DNA of 50,100 nt from DAINPP01 sp036743375. GTDB lineage: Bacteria; Thermotogota; Thermotogae; MWEM01. The notes beneath the pieces are model-generated. The model was not told the origin of the DNA, made no database searches, and saw only the letters and a list, made by a program, of their open reading frames with translations. Position 1 is the stretch's first letter, and the number at the start of each line of letters is the position of its first letter. The stretch lies in contig DAINPP010000018.1 of assembly GCA_036743375.1 (NCBI GenBank), forward strand, positions 1 to 50,100, read 5' to 3'. The position numbers were made by a program, and so were the translations under genes. Shown in pieces: positions 1 through 7,398 of this stretch.

Positions 1-55
1 CTCGCGGCCACCGGAGTGACAGTCCGGCATGCTAAACCAACTGCACCACGTCCCC
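1..55 (-). tRNA. tRNA-Asp (GTC), 3' end beyond window
   Basis: Read on the minus strand, positions 55 down to 1 give a 7-nt acceptor strand (GGGGACG), a D-arm with GTGC/GCAT pairing, and an anticodon stem CCGGA/TCCGG around the loop CTGTCAC, so the anticodon is GTC. The T-arm and acceptor 3' strand lie outside the window. It follows tRNA-Arg by about 36 nt on the same strand and probably shares its promoter. Confidence 0.9.
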
Positions 56-91
56 GCTCATAAAATATATGTCAATGTTTATGACCTTCAC

Positions 92-166
92 TGGTACCCC
101 CTATAGGAATCGAACCTATATCGGCGGATTAGGAATCCACTGTTTTATCCATTAAACTAAGGGGGC
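92..166 (-). tRNA. tRNA-Arg (CCT)
   Basis: A complete cloverleaf can be drawn on the minus strand. It has acceptor GCCCCCT pairing with AGGGGGT, a D-stem GTTT/AAAC, an anticodon stem GTGGA/TCCGC with loop TTCCTAA (anticodon CCT), a T-loop TTCGATT, and an encoded CCA end at 92-94. It is the first gene of a two-tRNA unit with tRNA-Asp. Confidence 0.96.
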
Positions 167-187
167 ATCCATGTTCAATGCGAAAGA

Positions 188-216
188 ATATTATCATATT
201 TAATTCGTCTTGTCAA
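188..216 (-). promoter_or_regulatory. Promoter of the tRNA-Arg/tRNA-Asp unit
   Basis: On the minus strand TTGACA (211-216) and TAATAT (188-193) are separated by exactly 17 nt. Transcription would begin near 181, about 15 nt before the tRNA-Arg 5' end. Confidence 0.8.
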
Positions 217-364
217 GTCGCAAAAGAAAAATTCTCCTTTTTTATTACAATGACAAAGAATTACAATAAACATTCCGTATATCTCTATCATTTCACTAAG
301 AAAAATATATTTATCATCTATATCATGTTATTATCTTTCAGAATAAAACAGGAAGGAAGCGCTT

Positions 365-919
365 ATGAATAAACTAACCGAAAAGGAAATAAAGAGAGAA
401 TACAAATATCATGGAAAAATCATCAACGTCAGAATCGACACCGTTGAGCTGGAGAACGGTGCCGTATCAACAAGAGAGGTGGTCGAACACAAGGGAGCAG
501 TTGCGGTACTTCCCGTTGACAGAGACGGAAACTGTTATCTTGTCGAACAATTCAGAAAACCAATTGAAAAGATTCTGTTGGAAATACCCGCCGGGAAACT
601 GGATGCCGGTGAAACCCCGTTTGAATGCGCCGTAAGAGAACTGAGAGAGGAAACCGGGTTTATAGCCGAAGAGATCGTGGAACTCGGATATATTTACACG
701 ACGGCTGGTTTTTCAAATGAAAAAATCCATCTTTATCTCGCTACAAATCTGACTCCCGGGAGAGCTGATCCTGACGAAGATGAATTTCTGAACCTCAGAC
801 AGATTAAATGGAAGGAATTGAGGGAAATGGCAGAAAAGGGAAAGATTAATGACTCAAAGACAAATGCAGCCATCCTGATGGCTCTTTCTAAAGTAAAAAA
901 GTATCTTTCCGATAAATAA
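365..919 (+). CDS. ADP-ribose pyrophosphatase, Nudix family
   Basis: This 184-residue protein is a Nudix hydrolase of the ADP-ribose pyrophosphatase (NudF/YqkG-like) group, which splits ADP-ribose into AMP and ribose-5-phosphate in the cytoplasm. The Nudix box is complete at residues 77-100, starting GKLDAGE and carrying the REL-REETGF core that binds the divalent metal. The N-terminal half has the beta-rich dimerisation region typical of the family, and the length is normal. The ATG is preceded by AGGAAGG. It is the first gene of a plus-strand cluster with an unknown gene and fliS, which have no obvious functional tie to it. The exact nucleotide substrate cannot be fixed from sequence; ADP-ribose is the best guess from overall similarity. 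Confidence 0.9.
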   Translation: MNKLTEKEIKREYKYHGKIINVRIDTVELENGAVSTREVVEHKGAVAVLPVDRDGNCYLVEQFRKPIEKILLEIPAGKLDAGETPFECAVRELREETGFIAEEIVELGYIYTTAGFSNEKIHLYLATNLTPGRADPDEDEFLNLRQIKWKELREMAEKGKINDSKTNAAILMALSKVKKYLSDK

Positions 920-937
920 ACATGAGGAGTGATAGAA

Positions 938-1537
938 ATGATTAAGGCTTCGATCAACGGTAACGCTATTACGTTTGAAAAAGAAAGATATGAGACTTTT
1001 AAGGATTTTTATGAGGATAACAAATTGACAAACAAGATTTTATCGAGAGTTGTCATCAACAACAACGAAGTCCCCGTTTCCATGATAGATGAAATTTATA
1101 ACGCTTCATTTGACGGAGGAGAAGAAATCGTACTGGATTTTGAAGAGCTCGTGCCATTTACACTGAACCTCCTCTCAAATCTCGAAGGATATATCACACA
1201 ATTTGAAACGGCTTTACCCGTATTTGCAAATGAGATCAAGACCGGAAGTGCAGCGAGTGTTGAGGGGTTGAAAAACATCCAGGAAGGTTTGAAGGCGCTG
1301 GAGACCATGAAGGTTAATCTCTTTGCTTTAACCGGAACGGATGAAAATGATTATCCCGGGCTTCAGTCAAAGAAAGCAGAGCTACACAGTATCCTTGAAA
1401 AGATGAATACCGCTATCATGGAGAAGGATTGGAATGAACTTTCTCAACTACTTGAGACGGATTTTCCGGAAGCGATCAGTTATTATGGAGATTTATTTAC
1501 AAAATCAAAAGAAATACTAAAGCAACGGAAAGCTTAG
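938..1537 (+). CDS. Hypothetical protein upstream of fliS
   Basis: I do not recognise the family. The frame is open from a GTG at 929, but AGGAGT at 925-930 touches that GTG, while it sits 7 nt before the ATG at 938, so I choose the ATG, giving 199 residues. The protein has no signal peptide or membrane segment. The first 75 residues look mixed alpha/beta with acidic stretches, and the remainder looks like a helical bundle. It starts 18 nt after the Nudix stop and ends 18 nt before fliS, so it is in the same operon. The tight link to fliS suggests a flagellar accessory or export-related role, but this is inference from position only. Confidence 0.75.
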   Translation: MIKASINGNAITFEKERYETFKDFYEDNKLTNKILSRVVINNNEVPVSMIDEIYNASFDGGEEIVLDFEELVPFTLNLLSNLEGYITQFETALPVFANEIKTGSAASVEGLKNIQEGLKALETMKVNLFALTGTDENDYPGLQSKKAELHSILEKMNTAIMEKDWNELSQLLETDFPEAISYYGDLFTKSKEILKQRKA

Positions 1538-1555
1538 ACTATTTGGGGTGATTAG

Positions 1556-2065
1556 ATGAATCAGGCTTCTACATACGGGCATCTCAGGCCTGGAATAAAA
1601 AAGAGCAACGTTGTACAGGAACAGAAAACAGAACAAGTTGTCGTTGTCAAGAAAAACGATTACATAGAAAAGGCAATCGAAACCGCTACACCGGCGAAGC
1701 TGGTAGAGATGTTGTATACGGGTGCAATAAACTTCCTGGCTCAGGCAAGAAACGCCATAGATGCCTCTGATATCTCTCTTGCAAACGATAAACTGGTAAG
1801 GGTACAGGACATAATAATGGAACTGAACATTTCTCTCGATATGGAGAAAGGTGGAGAGATCTCAAAGAATCTGAGAGGCTTGTATAATTATATTTATAAA
1901 AGGCTGTTAGATGCAAACATGAAAAAAGATATCAAGATCATCGATGAGGTATCCGATTATATAAAAGAATTGCGTGATACATGGATAGAAGCCATGAAAA
2001 AAGAGGGGAGTCTCGCCGAAAAGCTTCCCGATCCAAACAGAAAAAGATTTGACGTCGCACTGTAA
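1556..2065 (+). CDS. fliS: Flagellar export chaperone FliS
   Basis: FliS binds the C-terminal helices of flagellin in the cytoplasm and keeps it unpolymerised until export. The core is recognisable from about residue 40 on: a YIEKAIETATPAKLVEMLY region, then helices with ANDKLVRVQDIIMELNISLD, and the YNYIYKRLLDAN segment typical of the four-helix bundle. At 169 residues it is longer than the usual 125-135. The extra part is a polar, probably disordered N-terminal extension of about 40 residues with repeated valines. The start is ATG at 1556 after GGGGTGA. No flagellin or FliD gene is in the window, so this fliS is separated from its usual partners. A strong terminator follows directly. Confidence 0.9.
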   Translation: MNQASTYGHLRPGIKKSNVVQEQKTEQVVVVKKNDYIEKAIETATPAKLVEMLYTGAINFLAQARNAIDASDISLANDKLVRVQDIIMELNISLDMEKGGEISKNLRGLYNYIYKRLLDANMKKDIKIIDEVSDYIKELRDTWIEAMKKEGSLAEKLPDPNRKRFDVAL

Positions 2066-2085
2066 GTATGTAAGTATCGACGTAT

Positions 2086-2128
2086 AAAAAAGAAGAAGGC
2101 CTTTATTTAAAAGGCCTTCTTCTTTTTT
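2086..2128 (+). terminator. Rho-independent terminator after fliS
   Basis: A perfect 13-bp stem (2092-2104 with 2110-2122) with a 5-nt ATTTA loop is followed by six T. The A-run on the other side means it could also stop minus-strand transcripts. Confidence 0.92.
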
Positions 2129-2208
2129 ATCATAAGACTCTATCGAATTCAATCAATCATACACGATTCTCGATGGGAATGATTTTAATCCCATAATAAT
2201 CGACATAA

Positions 2209-2245
2209 TAAAAAAAAGAGGCTGCCAAGATTCGTCTGACAGCCC
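2209..2245 (-). terminator. Terminator of the small-RNA candidate
   Basis: On the minus strand GGCTGTC (2244-2238) pairs with GGCAGCC (2226-2220). The inner AGA/TCT pairs close a CGAA loop, and the hairpin is followed by TCT and a run of T. Confidence 0.85.
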
Positions 2246-2312
2246 TTGCTACGGGGGATGGTCGAACACAAATTACCAAACTCAAAATCGAGCCTATTCG
2301 TTGACCTTCAGT
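2209..2312 (-). ncRNA. Candidate small RNA (about 100 nt), family unknown
   Basis: A consensus promoter at 2317-2345 points into this stretch, and a strong intrinsic terminator at 2209-2245 closes it. No ORF of useful length lies between. The predicted transcript begins near 2312-2308 and contains a closing helix GGTC...GACC (starting near 2306, ending near 2260) that can extend with AAC/GTT, an inner CTC/GAG hairpin, a short C-rich single-stranded stretch, and the terminator hairpin. It does not match the core of SRP RNA, 6S RNA, tmRNA or RNase P that I can recall. Promoter and terminator are seen; a regulatory function is inferred. Confidence 0.6.
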
Positions 2313-2316
2313 ATAA

Positions 2317-2345
2317 ATATTACCACATTTTCTTCGCTATGTCAA
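2317..2345 (-). promoter_or_regulatory. Promoter of the small-RNA candidate
   Basis: TTGACA (2340-2345) and TAATAT (2317-2322) on the minus strand are separated by exactly 17 nt. The promoter starts just after a tiny ORF downstream of yjbQ and drives only non-coding sequence. Confidence 0.8.
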
Positions 2346-2346
2346 G

Positions 2347-2403
2347 CTATTCGATTTTATCTTTGATTCGCTTGATAATGCTCCTTATTTCTTCAGTTTT
2401 CAT
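2347..2403 (-). CDS. Possible 18-residue peptide downstream of yjbQ
   Basis: Six nt after the yjbQ stop an ATG opens an 18-codon frame, MKTEEIRSIIKRIKDKIE, ending in TAG. The peptide would form an amphipathic, highly charged helix. A GGAGA sequence in the last yjbQ codons lies about 11 nt upstream, so coupled translation is possible. It is too short for any family assignment and could be chance. Confidence 0.25.
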   Translation of the reverse strand: MKTEEIRSIIKRIKDKIE

Positions 2404-2409
2404 GGCATG

Positions 2410-2826
2410 TCATTCTCCGATTATCTTCACAAGCACCCTTTTGCGTCTTTTACCATCAAATTCACCATAAAAGATCTGTTCCCAGGGGCCAAAATCAAAT
2501 CTTCCGTCGGTAATCGCCACAACAACTTCCCTTCCCATCACCTGTCTTTTCATATGCGCATCGGCGTTATTCTCAAATCCATTATGCCGATACTGACCGT
2601 ATGGCTTTTCCGGTGCCAATCTTTCAAGCCATTGCTCATAATCGTAGTGAAGCCCGGCTTCATCGTCGTTGATAAATACACTCGCCGTGATATGCATGGC
2701 ATTACACAGCAGCAATCCTTCGGTTATTCCACTTTCTTGAAGACATTTCTCTATTTCCGACGTGATGTTTATAAACTCTCTTCTCTTACTCGTATTAAAC
2801 CAAAGTTCTTTTCGATAGGATTTCAC
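2410..2826 (-). CDS. yjbQ: YjbQ / UPF0047 family protein
   Basis: This 138-residue protein belongs to the widespread UPF0047 (YjbQ) family, a small trimeric fold. E. coli YjbQ has weak thiamin-phosphate synthase activity in genetic tests, but the true role is unsettled. The family signature is nearly intact: AMHITASVFINDDEAGLHYD in the middle, then HNGFENNADAHMKRQVMGRE and the FGPWEQIFYGEFDG region near the C-terminus, whose conserved histidines line a putative active site. The start is GTG with AAAGGTGAT a few nt before it. It is transcribed alone from an extended -10 promoter and is followed by a tiny ORF and a small-RNA candidate. Confidence 0.93.
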   Translation of the reverse strand: MKSYRKELWFNTSKRREFINITSEIEKCLQESGITEGLLLCNAMHITASVFINDDEAGLHYDYEQWLERLAPEKPYGQYRHNGFENNADAHMKRQVMGREVVVAITDGRFDFGPWEQIFYGEFDGKRRKRVLVKIIGE

Positions 2827-2879
2827 CCAATCACCTTTGCTTTTTCCCCTAAACTTTATTTAGCGAGCTTAATTTTTAT

Positions 2880-2888
2880 ATTATACCA
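2880..2888 (-). promoter_or_regulatory. Extended -10 promoter of yjbQ
   Basis: On the minus strand TGG-TATAAT gives a perfect extended -10. A TTGACT exists further upstream, but its spacing is 20 nt, so it probably contributes little. Confidence 0.6.
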
Positions 2889-3148
2889 AATTCCAGTAGG
2901 CACTTAGTCAAATCTTCATTAAAAATACAAGTTTAGATAATGAATTTGTAGTAATATATCTATACGGATAGCAAACAAAAAGATGTCAAAGATGAGTGAA
3001 AAAAGAGATTGAAAAATAAATAGAGTTTTATCGCTGAAGTACTCTTGGTATCGGTGGATAAACTGAAAGATATGATCAATTTTCCTCAAATGAAATGAAG
3101 AAAAGATCTGAGCTAAAAAGTATATTGAATGAGACGTATGGAGGTTAA
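2889..3148 (+). other. Intergenic, no gene recognised
   Basis: AT-rich sequence between yjbQ and the lysine exporter genes. I see no riboswitch core (including the lysine type), no hairpin with a T-run and no ORF with a ribosome binding site apart from fragments under 20 codons. The last bases contain the GGAGG of the next gene. Confidence 0.5.
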
Positions 3149-3439
3149 ATGATAATTTTACTGATGATCATCCTGGCATTTTCCATAGGCATGCTGTTCG
3201 GTCTTAAGAAAAGGCTGAATTTTCTGACAAGATTCAAGATATTACCCATTCTGACTTGTATTCTCTTATTTTCCATGGGAACGGAGATCGGCACTTCTGA
3301 AGAAATATTCAGCAATCTGACCGGCATCGGTTTTCACGCCTTTTTAATCGCTTTATTCGCCACAGCGGGAAGTTTTATCGCCACGTTCATTTACACCAGA
3401 CTTTTCTCCAAAACCGAAGAAGATGAGCGTGTTGACTGA
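3149..3439 (+). CDS. LysO N-terminal domain protein (split lysine exporter, part 1)
   Basis: A 96-residue membrane protein with about three hydrophobic segments, matching the N-terminal DUF340 part of the LysO (YbjE) lysine exporter. LysO is normally a single polypeptide of about 300 residues with eight membrane helices. The segment ending MGTEIGTSEEIFSNLTGIG is the recognisable family motif (typically MG-xIG-x(4)-L). The ATG follows GGAGG by 5 nt. It overlaps the next gene, which supplies the remaining helices, so the two products together make one exporter. Because both parts are well formed and 96+197 residues sum to the normal LysO length, this looks like a stable split rather than a sequencing error. 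Confidence 0.8.
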   Translation: MIILLMIILAFSIGMLFGLKKRLNFLTRFKILPILTCILLFSMGTEIGTSEEIFSNLTGIGFHAFLIALFATAGSFIATFIYTRLFSKTEEDERVD

Positions 3440-4016
3440 TATCCTTATCATGACCGGTTCTCTTACACTTGGAATAGCGATCGGCCGATTTACCGGTCTC
3501 GTCATCCCTTCCGATCTCATCACGCTCATCCTGATGCTTCTCGTATTCCTGGTAGGGATCGACATAGGCCGCGAAGAGGGAATATTGTCAAAGATAAAAA
3601 TGAATATCCGGCATATACTGATACAATCCCTTCTGACCATAGTGGGTACGCTTACGTTTGCCTTTATCCTTTCCTTTTTTCTGCCCTATTCCCCAAAAGA
3701 GTTGATAGGGGCAGCTGCAGGATTTGGCTGGTATTCCCTTTCCGGCGTCATGATCTCTCAGCTGTATTCGCCTTTGCTCGGAACAATATCGTTCATCTCA
3801 AATGTCTTCAGAGAGCTCATATCGATTATTTTTATCCCCATCCTTTCGAAAATCAATCAGCGTGCGGCCATTTCCCTGGCCGGAGCAACCTCCATGGATG
3901 TCCTGCTCAGTCTGATTTCAAAATCCACCTCCAAAAAAAACACCTTGATTGCATTTGGACAGGGAGTCGTCCTCTCACTGATCGTACCGATTATGATCAG
4001 CATCATCTTCTTATAA
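3423..4016 (+). CDS. LysO C-terminal domain protein (split lysine exporter, part 2)
   Basis: A 197-residue membrane protein with five or six hydrophobic helices that matches the C-terminal LysO_C region. A repeat of the MG/VGIDIGREEG motif at residues 43-53 is followed by GAAAGFGWYSLSGVMISQ (around 98-116), the conserved signature of the family, and a late GATSMDVLL-type helix. The ATG at 3423 lies 17 nt inside the preceding gene with only a weak AAGAAG before it, so translation is probably coupled to part 1. GTG or TTG a few codons on are alternative starts. The likely role is export of L-lysine or toxic lysine analogues, by family. Confidence 0.88.
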   Translation: MSVLTDILIMTGSLTLGIAIGRFTGLVIPSDLITLILMLLVFLVGIDIGREEGILSKIKMNIRHILIQSLLTIVGTLTFAFILSFFLPYSPKELIGAAAGFGWYSLSGVMISQLYSPLLGTISFISNVFRELISIIFIPILSKINQRAAISLAGATSMDVLLSLISKSTSKKNTLIAFGQGVVLSLIVPIMISIIFL

Positions 4017-4113
4017 GATAGAATTCGATTCTTTTTCATTTTGAGGTACGACTTGTTATATAATTATCTCGCGCTTTATTCATTTATCATATCAAGTTTT
4101 GAGGGGGAATAAC

Positions 4114-5229
4114 ATGGAATTTTTAAACTACTTCAGTAAAACTTACGAAGAATCAAGAGAGCAGTTCCTGTCGGATTTCGAGAAAAACAAGGAATTTTGG
4201 GGTTCTGCATCCCTCAGAAGCGAAGAGATCCTGGAAGGGTTATTTGTAGATATCGCGCGTTTTAACGCTCATGAGAAAAAAAATCTGCTTGTCATTTCAT
4301 CCGGACTACATGGTATAGAAGGCTATGTCGGAGCGGCGATGATCAGATGCTTCTCGGAAAAATTCACGGAGAAGATAGACACCGACAACACATCCGTCAT
4401 CATGATTCATTCCTTAAATCCATTCGGAATGAAGAATTTTATCCATACGAATGAGCATAATGTGGATTTAAACAGAAATTTCGTCAGGAACTGGCAGAAT
4501 CTTAAAGAAAATGAAGAATATGAAAAGGCAAGGGATTATCTGGAAAGCAGTTGTGCACTCGCCGATCCACTCTTCAACCGGGTAGATTTCTTTTTTTCCA
4601 CAATCGGTCAGCTTATTCGTTCCGGCGGCGAAGGGTTCAAAACCGCTGTGATGGGTGGCCAGTATGCCTATCCGAACGGTTTGTACTATGGAGGAAAGGA
4701 ATACGAAAGATCTACCGAAATCATGATAGACCTCGTAAAAACCGTGTTGAAAGACAAATATGAAAAAATCGTTTTTATCGACTTACGTTCCGGTTTAGGT
4801 GAAAAGGAAAAAATGTCTATCGTCAATTCCGCACTCGAAGAAAAAAAAGTAGCCGCACTGAAGCAACTGTTTGATTATGCCGACATCAAAAAGACCGAAA
4901 AAGAGGAATTTTACCATGTGAGTGGAGATATGATAGATTATGTCTATCATCAGCGCAGGTTGCTCGTTCCCGATAAAGACGTTTACGCCTGTTCATTTGA
5001 ATTCGGAACACTTGGCGAAGACTTCATCGGTCTTTTCAGATCTATAAGAAACACGGTAAATATGCGAAAAATCAGAAGAAATTACGTTGCTCAAAGCTAT
5101 AAATCCCGCTACATAAAAGAATATCGTGAAATGTTCAACCCTTCGGAGCATATCTGGAAAATGGAAGCCGTTAAACATTTCACCGAGGCGTTAACCGGAA
5201 TCTTAAATCACTTCGAATTTACAAAGTAA
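4114..5229 (+). CDS. DUF2817 family protein, M14-type zinc carboxypeptidase-like
   Basis: This 371-residue cytoplasmic protein belongs to DUF2817, a group related to M14 metallocarboxypeptidases/deacylases. The zinc motif GLHGIEGYVGAA (H and E about 4 residues apart) lies near residue 70, and HNVDLNRNFV, the substrate-carboxylate-binding motif of the fold, lies near residue 115. A late acidic segment, CSFEFGTLGE, could carry the catalytic glutamate. I choose ATG 4114 because GAGGGGG is 6 nt before it; the TTG at 4099 has no site. It stands alone, tail to tail with the ABC-2 module. The substrate is unknown; a peptide or amide hydrolase is the safest reading. Confidence 0.85.
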   Translation: MEFLNYFSKTYEESREQFLSDFEKNKEFWGSASLRSEEILEGLFVDIARFNAHEKKNLLVISSGLHGIEGYVGAAMIRCFSEKFTEKIDTDNTSVIMIHSLNPFGMKNFIHTNEHNVDLNRNFVRNWQNLKENEEYEKARDYLESSCALADPLFNRVDFFFSTIGQLIRSGGEGFKTAVMGGQYAYPNGLYYGGKEYERSTEIMIDLVKTVLKDKYEKIVFIDLRSGLGEKEKMSIVNSALEEKKVAALKQLFDYADIKKTEKEEFYHVSGDMIDYVYHQRRLLVPDKDVYACSFEFGTLGEDFIGLFRSIRNTVNMRKIRRNYVAQSYKSRYIKEYREMFNPSEHIWKMEAVKHFTEALTGILNHFEFTK

Positions 5230-5231
5230 CT

Positions 5232-6014
5232 TCAGAACTCTTTTTTCAGAAACAGACGTCTTCCCCCAAGATACAGGAAGATGGAAAGACCTGTCAGGAC
5301 GAGCGATCTCATCCAGTCAAAGTCGCCGGAACTCAACACGGTTTCACCGAAGACATAAGGATAGAGGTTCAACCAGGCAATCCCGTTTATCAGGGAAGAA
5401 AAAGGCAAGGCCACTATAAGAACGATTCCGAGGATAACCGGTTTCATCTGATCGTTAAAGATTATGGAAAAAAGAATAAAAAGAAAATAAAAGAATGAGG
5501 CGGCAATGAGCTGCTGAACGATCAGCCTAATCAGGTTTCCGTTAAAGAGGATATCGTAACCGGAAAGCATCATCGCTACGGGTGCCAGAAAATCGAAAAC
5601 AACAACGATCAGGATCATTACATAATATCCCGACAGGACCTTTGAATCATAGATTTCCTTCCTGTTTCTCCTGGAGAGTAAAAAATAGATGGTTTTTTTC
5701 TCGGTTTCTCTTGAAAAGACCGGAAAGGCAATAATCAAGGCAAAAAATGGGAGAAATTGTCCAAAATTTTTTCCATACCATTGGGACAGAAGAAAAAACT
5801 GATCATCATCCTTTAGCTGCTCAAATTCCTTGCCATCGGCAAAACCTTTTAATATATCCGGAAGTTCTTTCACTTCTTCGCTGTTCATATCCATCGAAAC
5901 CATAAGATTTCCAATAACCGGTCTCGTAAAAATCAATCCAAGTAAGAGCACAAAAAAAAGAACGATAAAAACCGTGAGACGAAACCTCATCTCATAAAGT
6001 GTCTTTTTAAACAT
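5232..6014 (-). CDS. ABC-2 type transporter permease
   Basis: This 260-residue integral membrane protein has six predicted helices in the ABC-2/YtrF-like arrangement: one near residues 12-35, then an extracytoplasmic loop of about 65 residues, then five helices. FPVFSRETEKKTIYFLLSRR after the second helix is the amphipathic coupling region typical of these permeases. I choose ATG 6014 (MFKKTLYEM), which overlaps the end of the ATPase gene by 8 nt and follows GGGGG; upstream codons in frame are inside the ATPase. It forms a GntR-ATPase-permease operon. Export of an antimicrobial or control of a cell-envelope stress is typical for such modules, but the substrate is not visible. Confidence 0.85.
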   Translation of the reverse strand: MFKKTLYEMRFRLTVFIVLFFVLLLGLIFTRPVIGNLMVSMDMNSEEVKELPDILKGFADGKEFEQLKDDDQFFLLSQWYGKNFGQFLPFFALIIAFPVFSRETEKKTIYFLLSRRNRKEIYDSKVLSGYYVMILIVVVFDFLAPVAMMLSGYDILFNGNLIRLIVQQLIAASFFYFLFILFSIIFNDQMKPVILGIVLIVALPFSSLINGIAWLNLYPYVFGETVLSSGDFDWMRSLVLTGLSIFLYLGGRRLFLKKEF

Positions 6015-6888
6015 AATTTTTCCCCCTGAGCAAAATCTGAAAGAACATCTCCATATCAGGTACACTCATTTCCACTTCAGAAGAATGTTCGAGCCGTTCT
6101 ATCGTTTCACCATCATCCGTCAGGATGACGGTTCTTTCCCTTTCCCTTTTACCGGAAAGATACCTCAGAGTCTCGAGTCCCTGAAAGTCTGTCGGCAGAT
6201 AAAAGACCCGGAAATCGCCCTTGATATCATCAACGTACCCCGTAAACAACCTTCTCCCTTCATGCATCACAGAGATCCGGTCCGCAATCTTCTCAACATC
6301 TGAAATTATATGTGAAGTGTACAGGACTGTTTTCCCATCGATCACGAGATCTCTGATCATATCGAGGATATCATTATTTCTTATGGGATCCAGCCCCCAG
6401 GTCGGTTCATCAAAGATATACAGAGAAGCCTTCTGGGCAAAACAAATGCTCAGATACAGGGAAGTCTTCATTCCGTTCGAAAAACTGCTGATCTTCTTTT
6501 CCATGGGCAGCGAAAAACGTTTCATATATTCAAAGGCTTTATTTTCATCAAATTGAGGAATGATTCCCTTACAGATTTTAATCGTACGATAAGGAGTCAG
6601 GAATTCGTAAAAATTCTTTTCTTCCGGCACGAAAGCCACGTTTTCACGCACGAGGTCTATCCCTTCACCAAGTACTTTCACATCTCCCTCATAGGCAATA
6701 AAACCAAGTATCGCCTTGATTGTCGTCGTTTTCCCGGCTCCGTTCGGTCCGAGAAGGGCATGCACCTCGCCTTCGTAAATATTCAGATCAAGATCTTTGA
6801 CGGCATGCACCTCGTTTCTGTAGATCTTGCTTAACCCGTTGATCTGCAAGGCGAATTTCTCCGAATAATCGATTATTCCATTTCCCAT
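6007..6888 (-). CDS. ABC transporter ATP-binding protein (GntR-linked, YtrB-like)
   Basis: A 293-residue ABC ATPase with Walker A GPNGAGKTT near residue 48, a weak signature loop ISSFSNGMKTSLYLS (the usual LSGGQ is degenerate, as in YtrB-type ATPases), and Walker B LYIFDEPTWGLDP. A C-terminal tail of about 70 residues follows the nucleotide-binding domain. The ATG overlaps the gntR stop and the permease ATG lies within its own end, so all three genes are translationally coupled. It powers the adjacent six-helix permease. It was called from the whole context rather than the signature loop alone. Confidence 0.9.
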   Translation of the reverse strand: MGNGIIDYSEKFALQINGLSKIYRNEVHAVKDLDLNIYEGEVHALLGPNGAGKTTTIKAILGFIAYEGDVKVLGEGIDLVRENVAFVPEEKNFYEFLTPYRTIKICKGIIPQFDENKAFEYMKRFSLPMEKKISSFSNGMKTSLYLSICFAQKASLYIFDEPTWGLDPIRNNDILDMIRDLVIDGKTVLYTSHIISDVEKIADRISVMHEGRRLFTGYVDDIKGDFRVFYLPTDFQGLETLRYLSGKRERERTVILTDDGETIERLEHSSEVEMSVPDMEMFFQILLRGKNYV

Positions 6889-7250
6889 ATAGCCCCAACC
6901 ACCTTCTGAACTTCTTCAAGAGCAATTCCGGACTTCTTCAGTCTTTTCAACGGAATTCTCAACTCTTTTTCAAGCTCACTTAAAAATTGTTCTTTGATTT
7001 CCGCAGTACTCACATTTATCATAAATCCTATCCCCTGCCTTGAAAATATTACCCCTTCTTGCTCAAGTTCTCTATAGGCTCTTGCAACAGTATTCGGGTT
7101 CACCTTGATTTCCTTTGCGAGTTCTCTTATTGAGGGGATGAGTTCTTCCTTCTCACATTTCCCTGAGAGAATAGCCTCCTTTATTCCCACTTTTATCTGC
7201 TCATAAACGGGTAATGGCGATCTAAGTTCGATTTTTATCCACAAACACAT
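6873..7250 (-). CDS. GntR family transcriptional regulator (YtrA subfamily)
   Basis: A 125-residue regulator with an N-terminal winged helix: SPLPVYEQIKVGIKEAI, then IPSIRELAKEIKVNPNTVARAYRELEQEG, the standard GntR recognition helix. The C-terminal effector region is very short, as in YtrA regulators that sit next to ABC-2 exporters. The frame is open further upstream, but the ATG at 7250 is 4 nt after GGAGG and is the right start for this subfamily. It heads the operon and most likely represses it. Confidence 0.9.
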   Translation of the reverse strand: MCLWIKIELRSPLPVYEQIKVGIKEAILSGKCEKEELIPSIRELAKEIKVNPNTVARAYRELEQEGVIFSRQGIGFMINVSTAEIKEQFLSELEKELRIPLKRLKKSGIALEEVQKVVGAIWEME

Positions 7251-7269
7251 ACACCTCCGATACATCTGT

Positions 7270-7298
7270 ATTATAACATATAGTACAGCAAAATTCAA
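7270..7298 (-). promoter_or_regulatory. Promoter of the gntR-ABC operon
   Basis: TTGAAT (7293-7298) and TATAAT (7270-7275) on the minus strand are 17 nt apart, about 20 nt before the gntR start. An ACTATATGT stretch in the spacer could be part of the autoregulatory operator. Confidence 0.7.
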
Positions 7299-7398
7299 TC
7301 TTTTTTTCTTCACTTTTTCCTCACAATTCATCGCTTATAATATACCCGTAAGAACGAAATCAGGAGAAACAAGATTACAGGAGAAGGAGGACAGACTT

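Noticed and set aside
178..372. Short plus-strand ORF before the Nudix gene
   Set aside because: It has no ribosome binding site and its translation is AT-driven (Phe, Tyr, Lys, Ile). It overlaps the tRNA promoter region and the start of the Nudix gene.
2889..3148. Possible lysine riboswitch before the lysO genes
   Set aside because: I could not find the lysine riboswitch core helices or a terminator; the region is simple AT-rich sequence.
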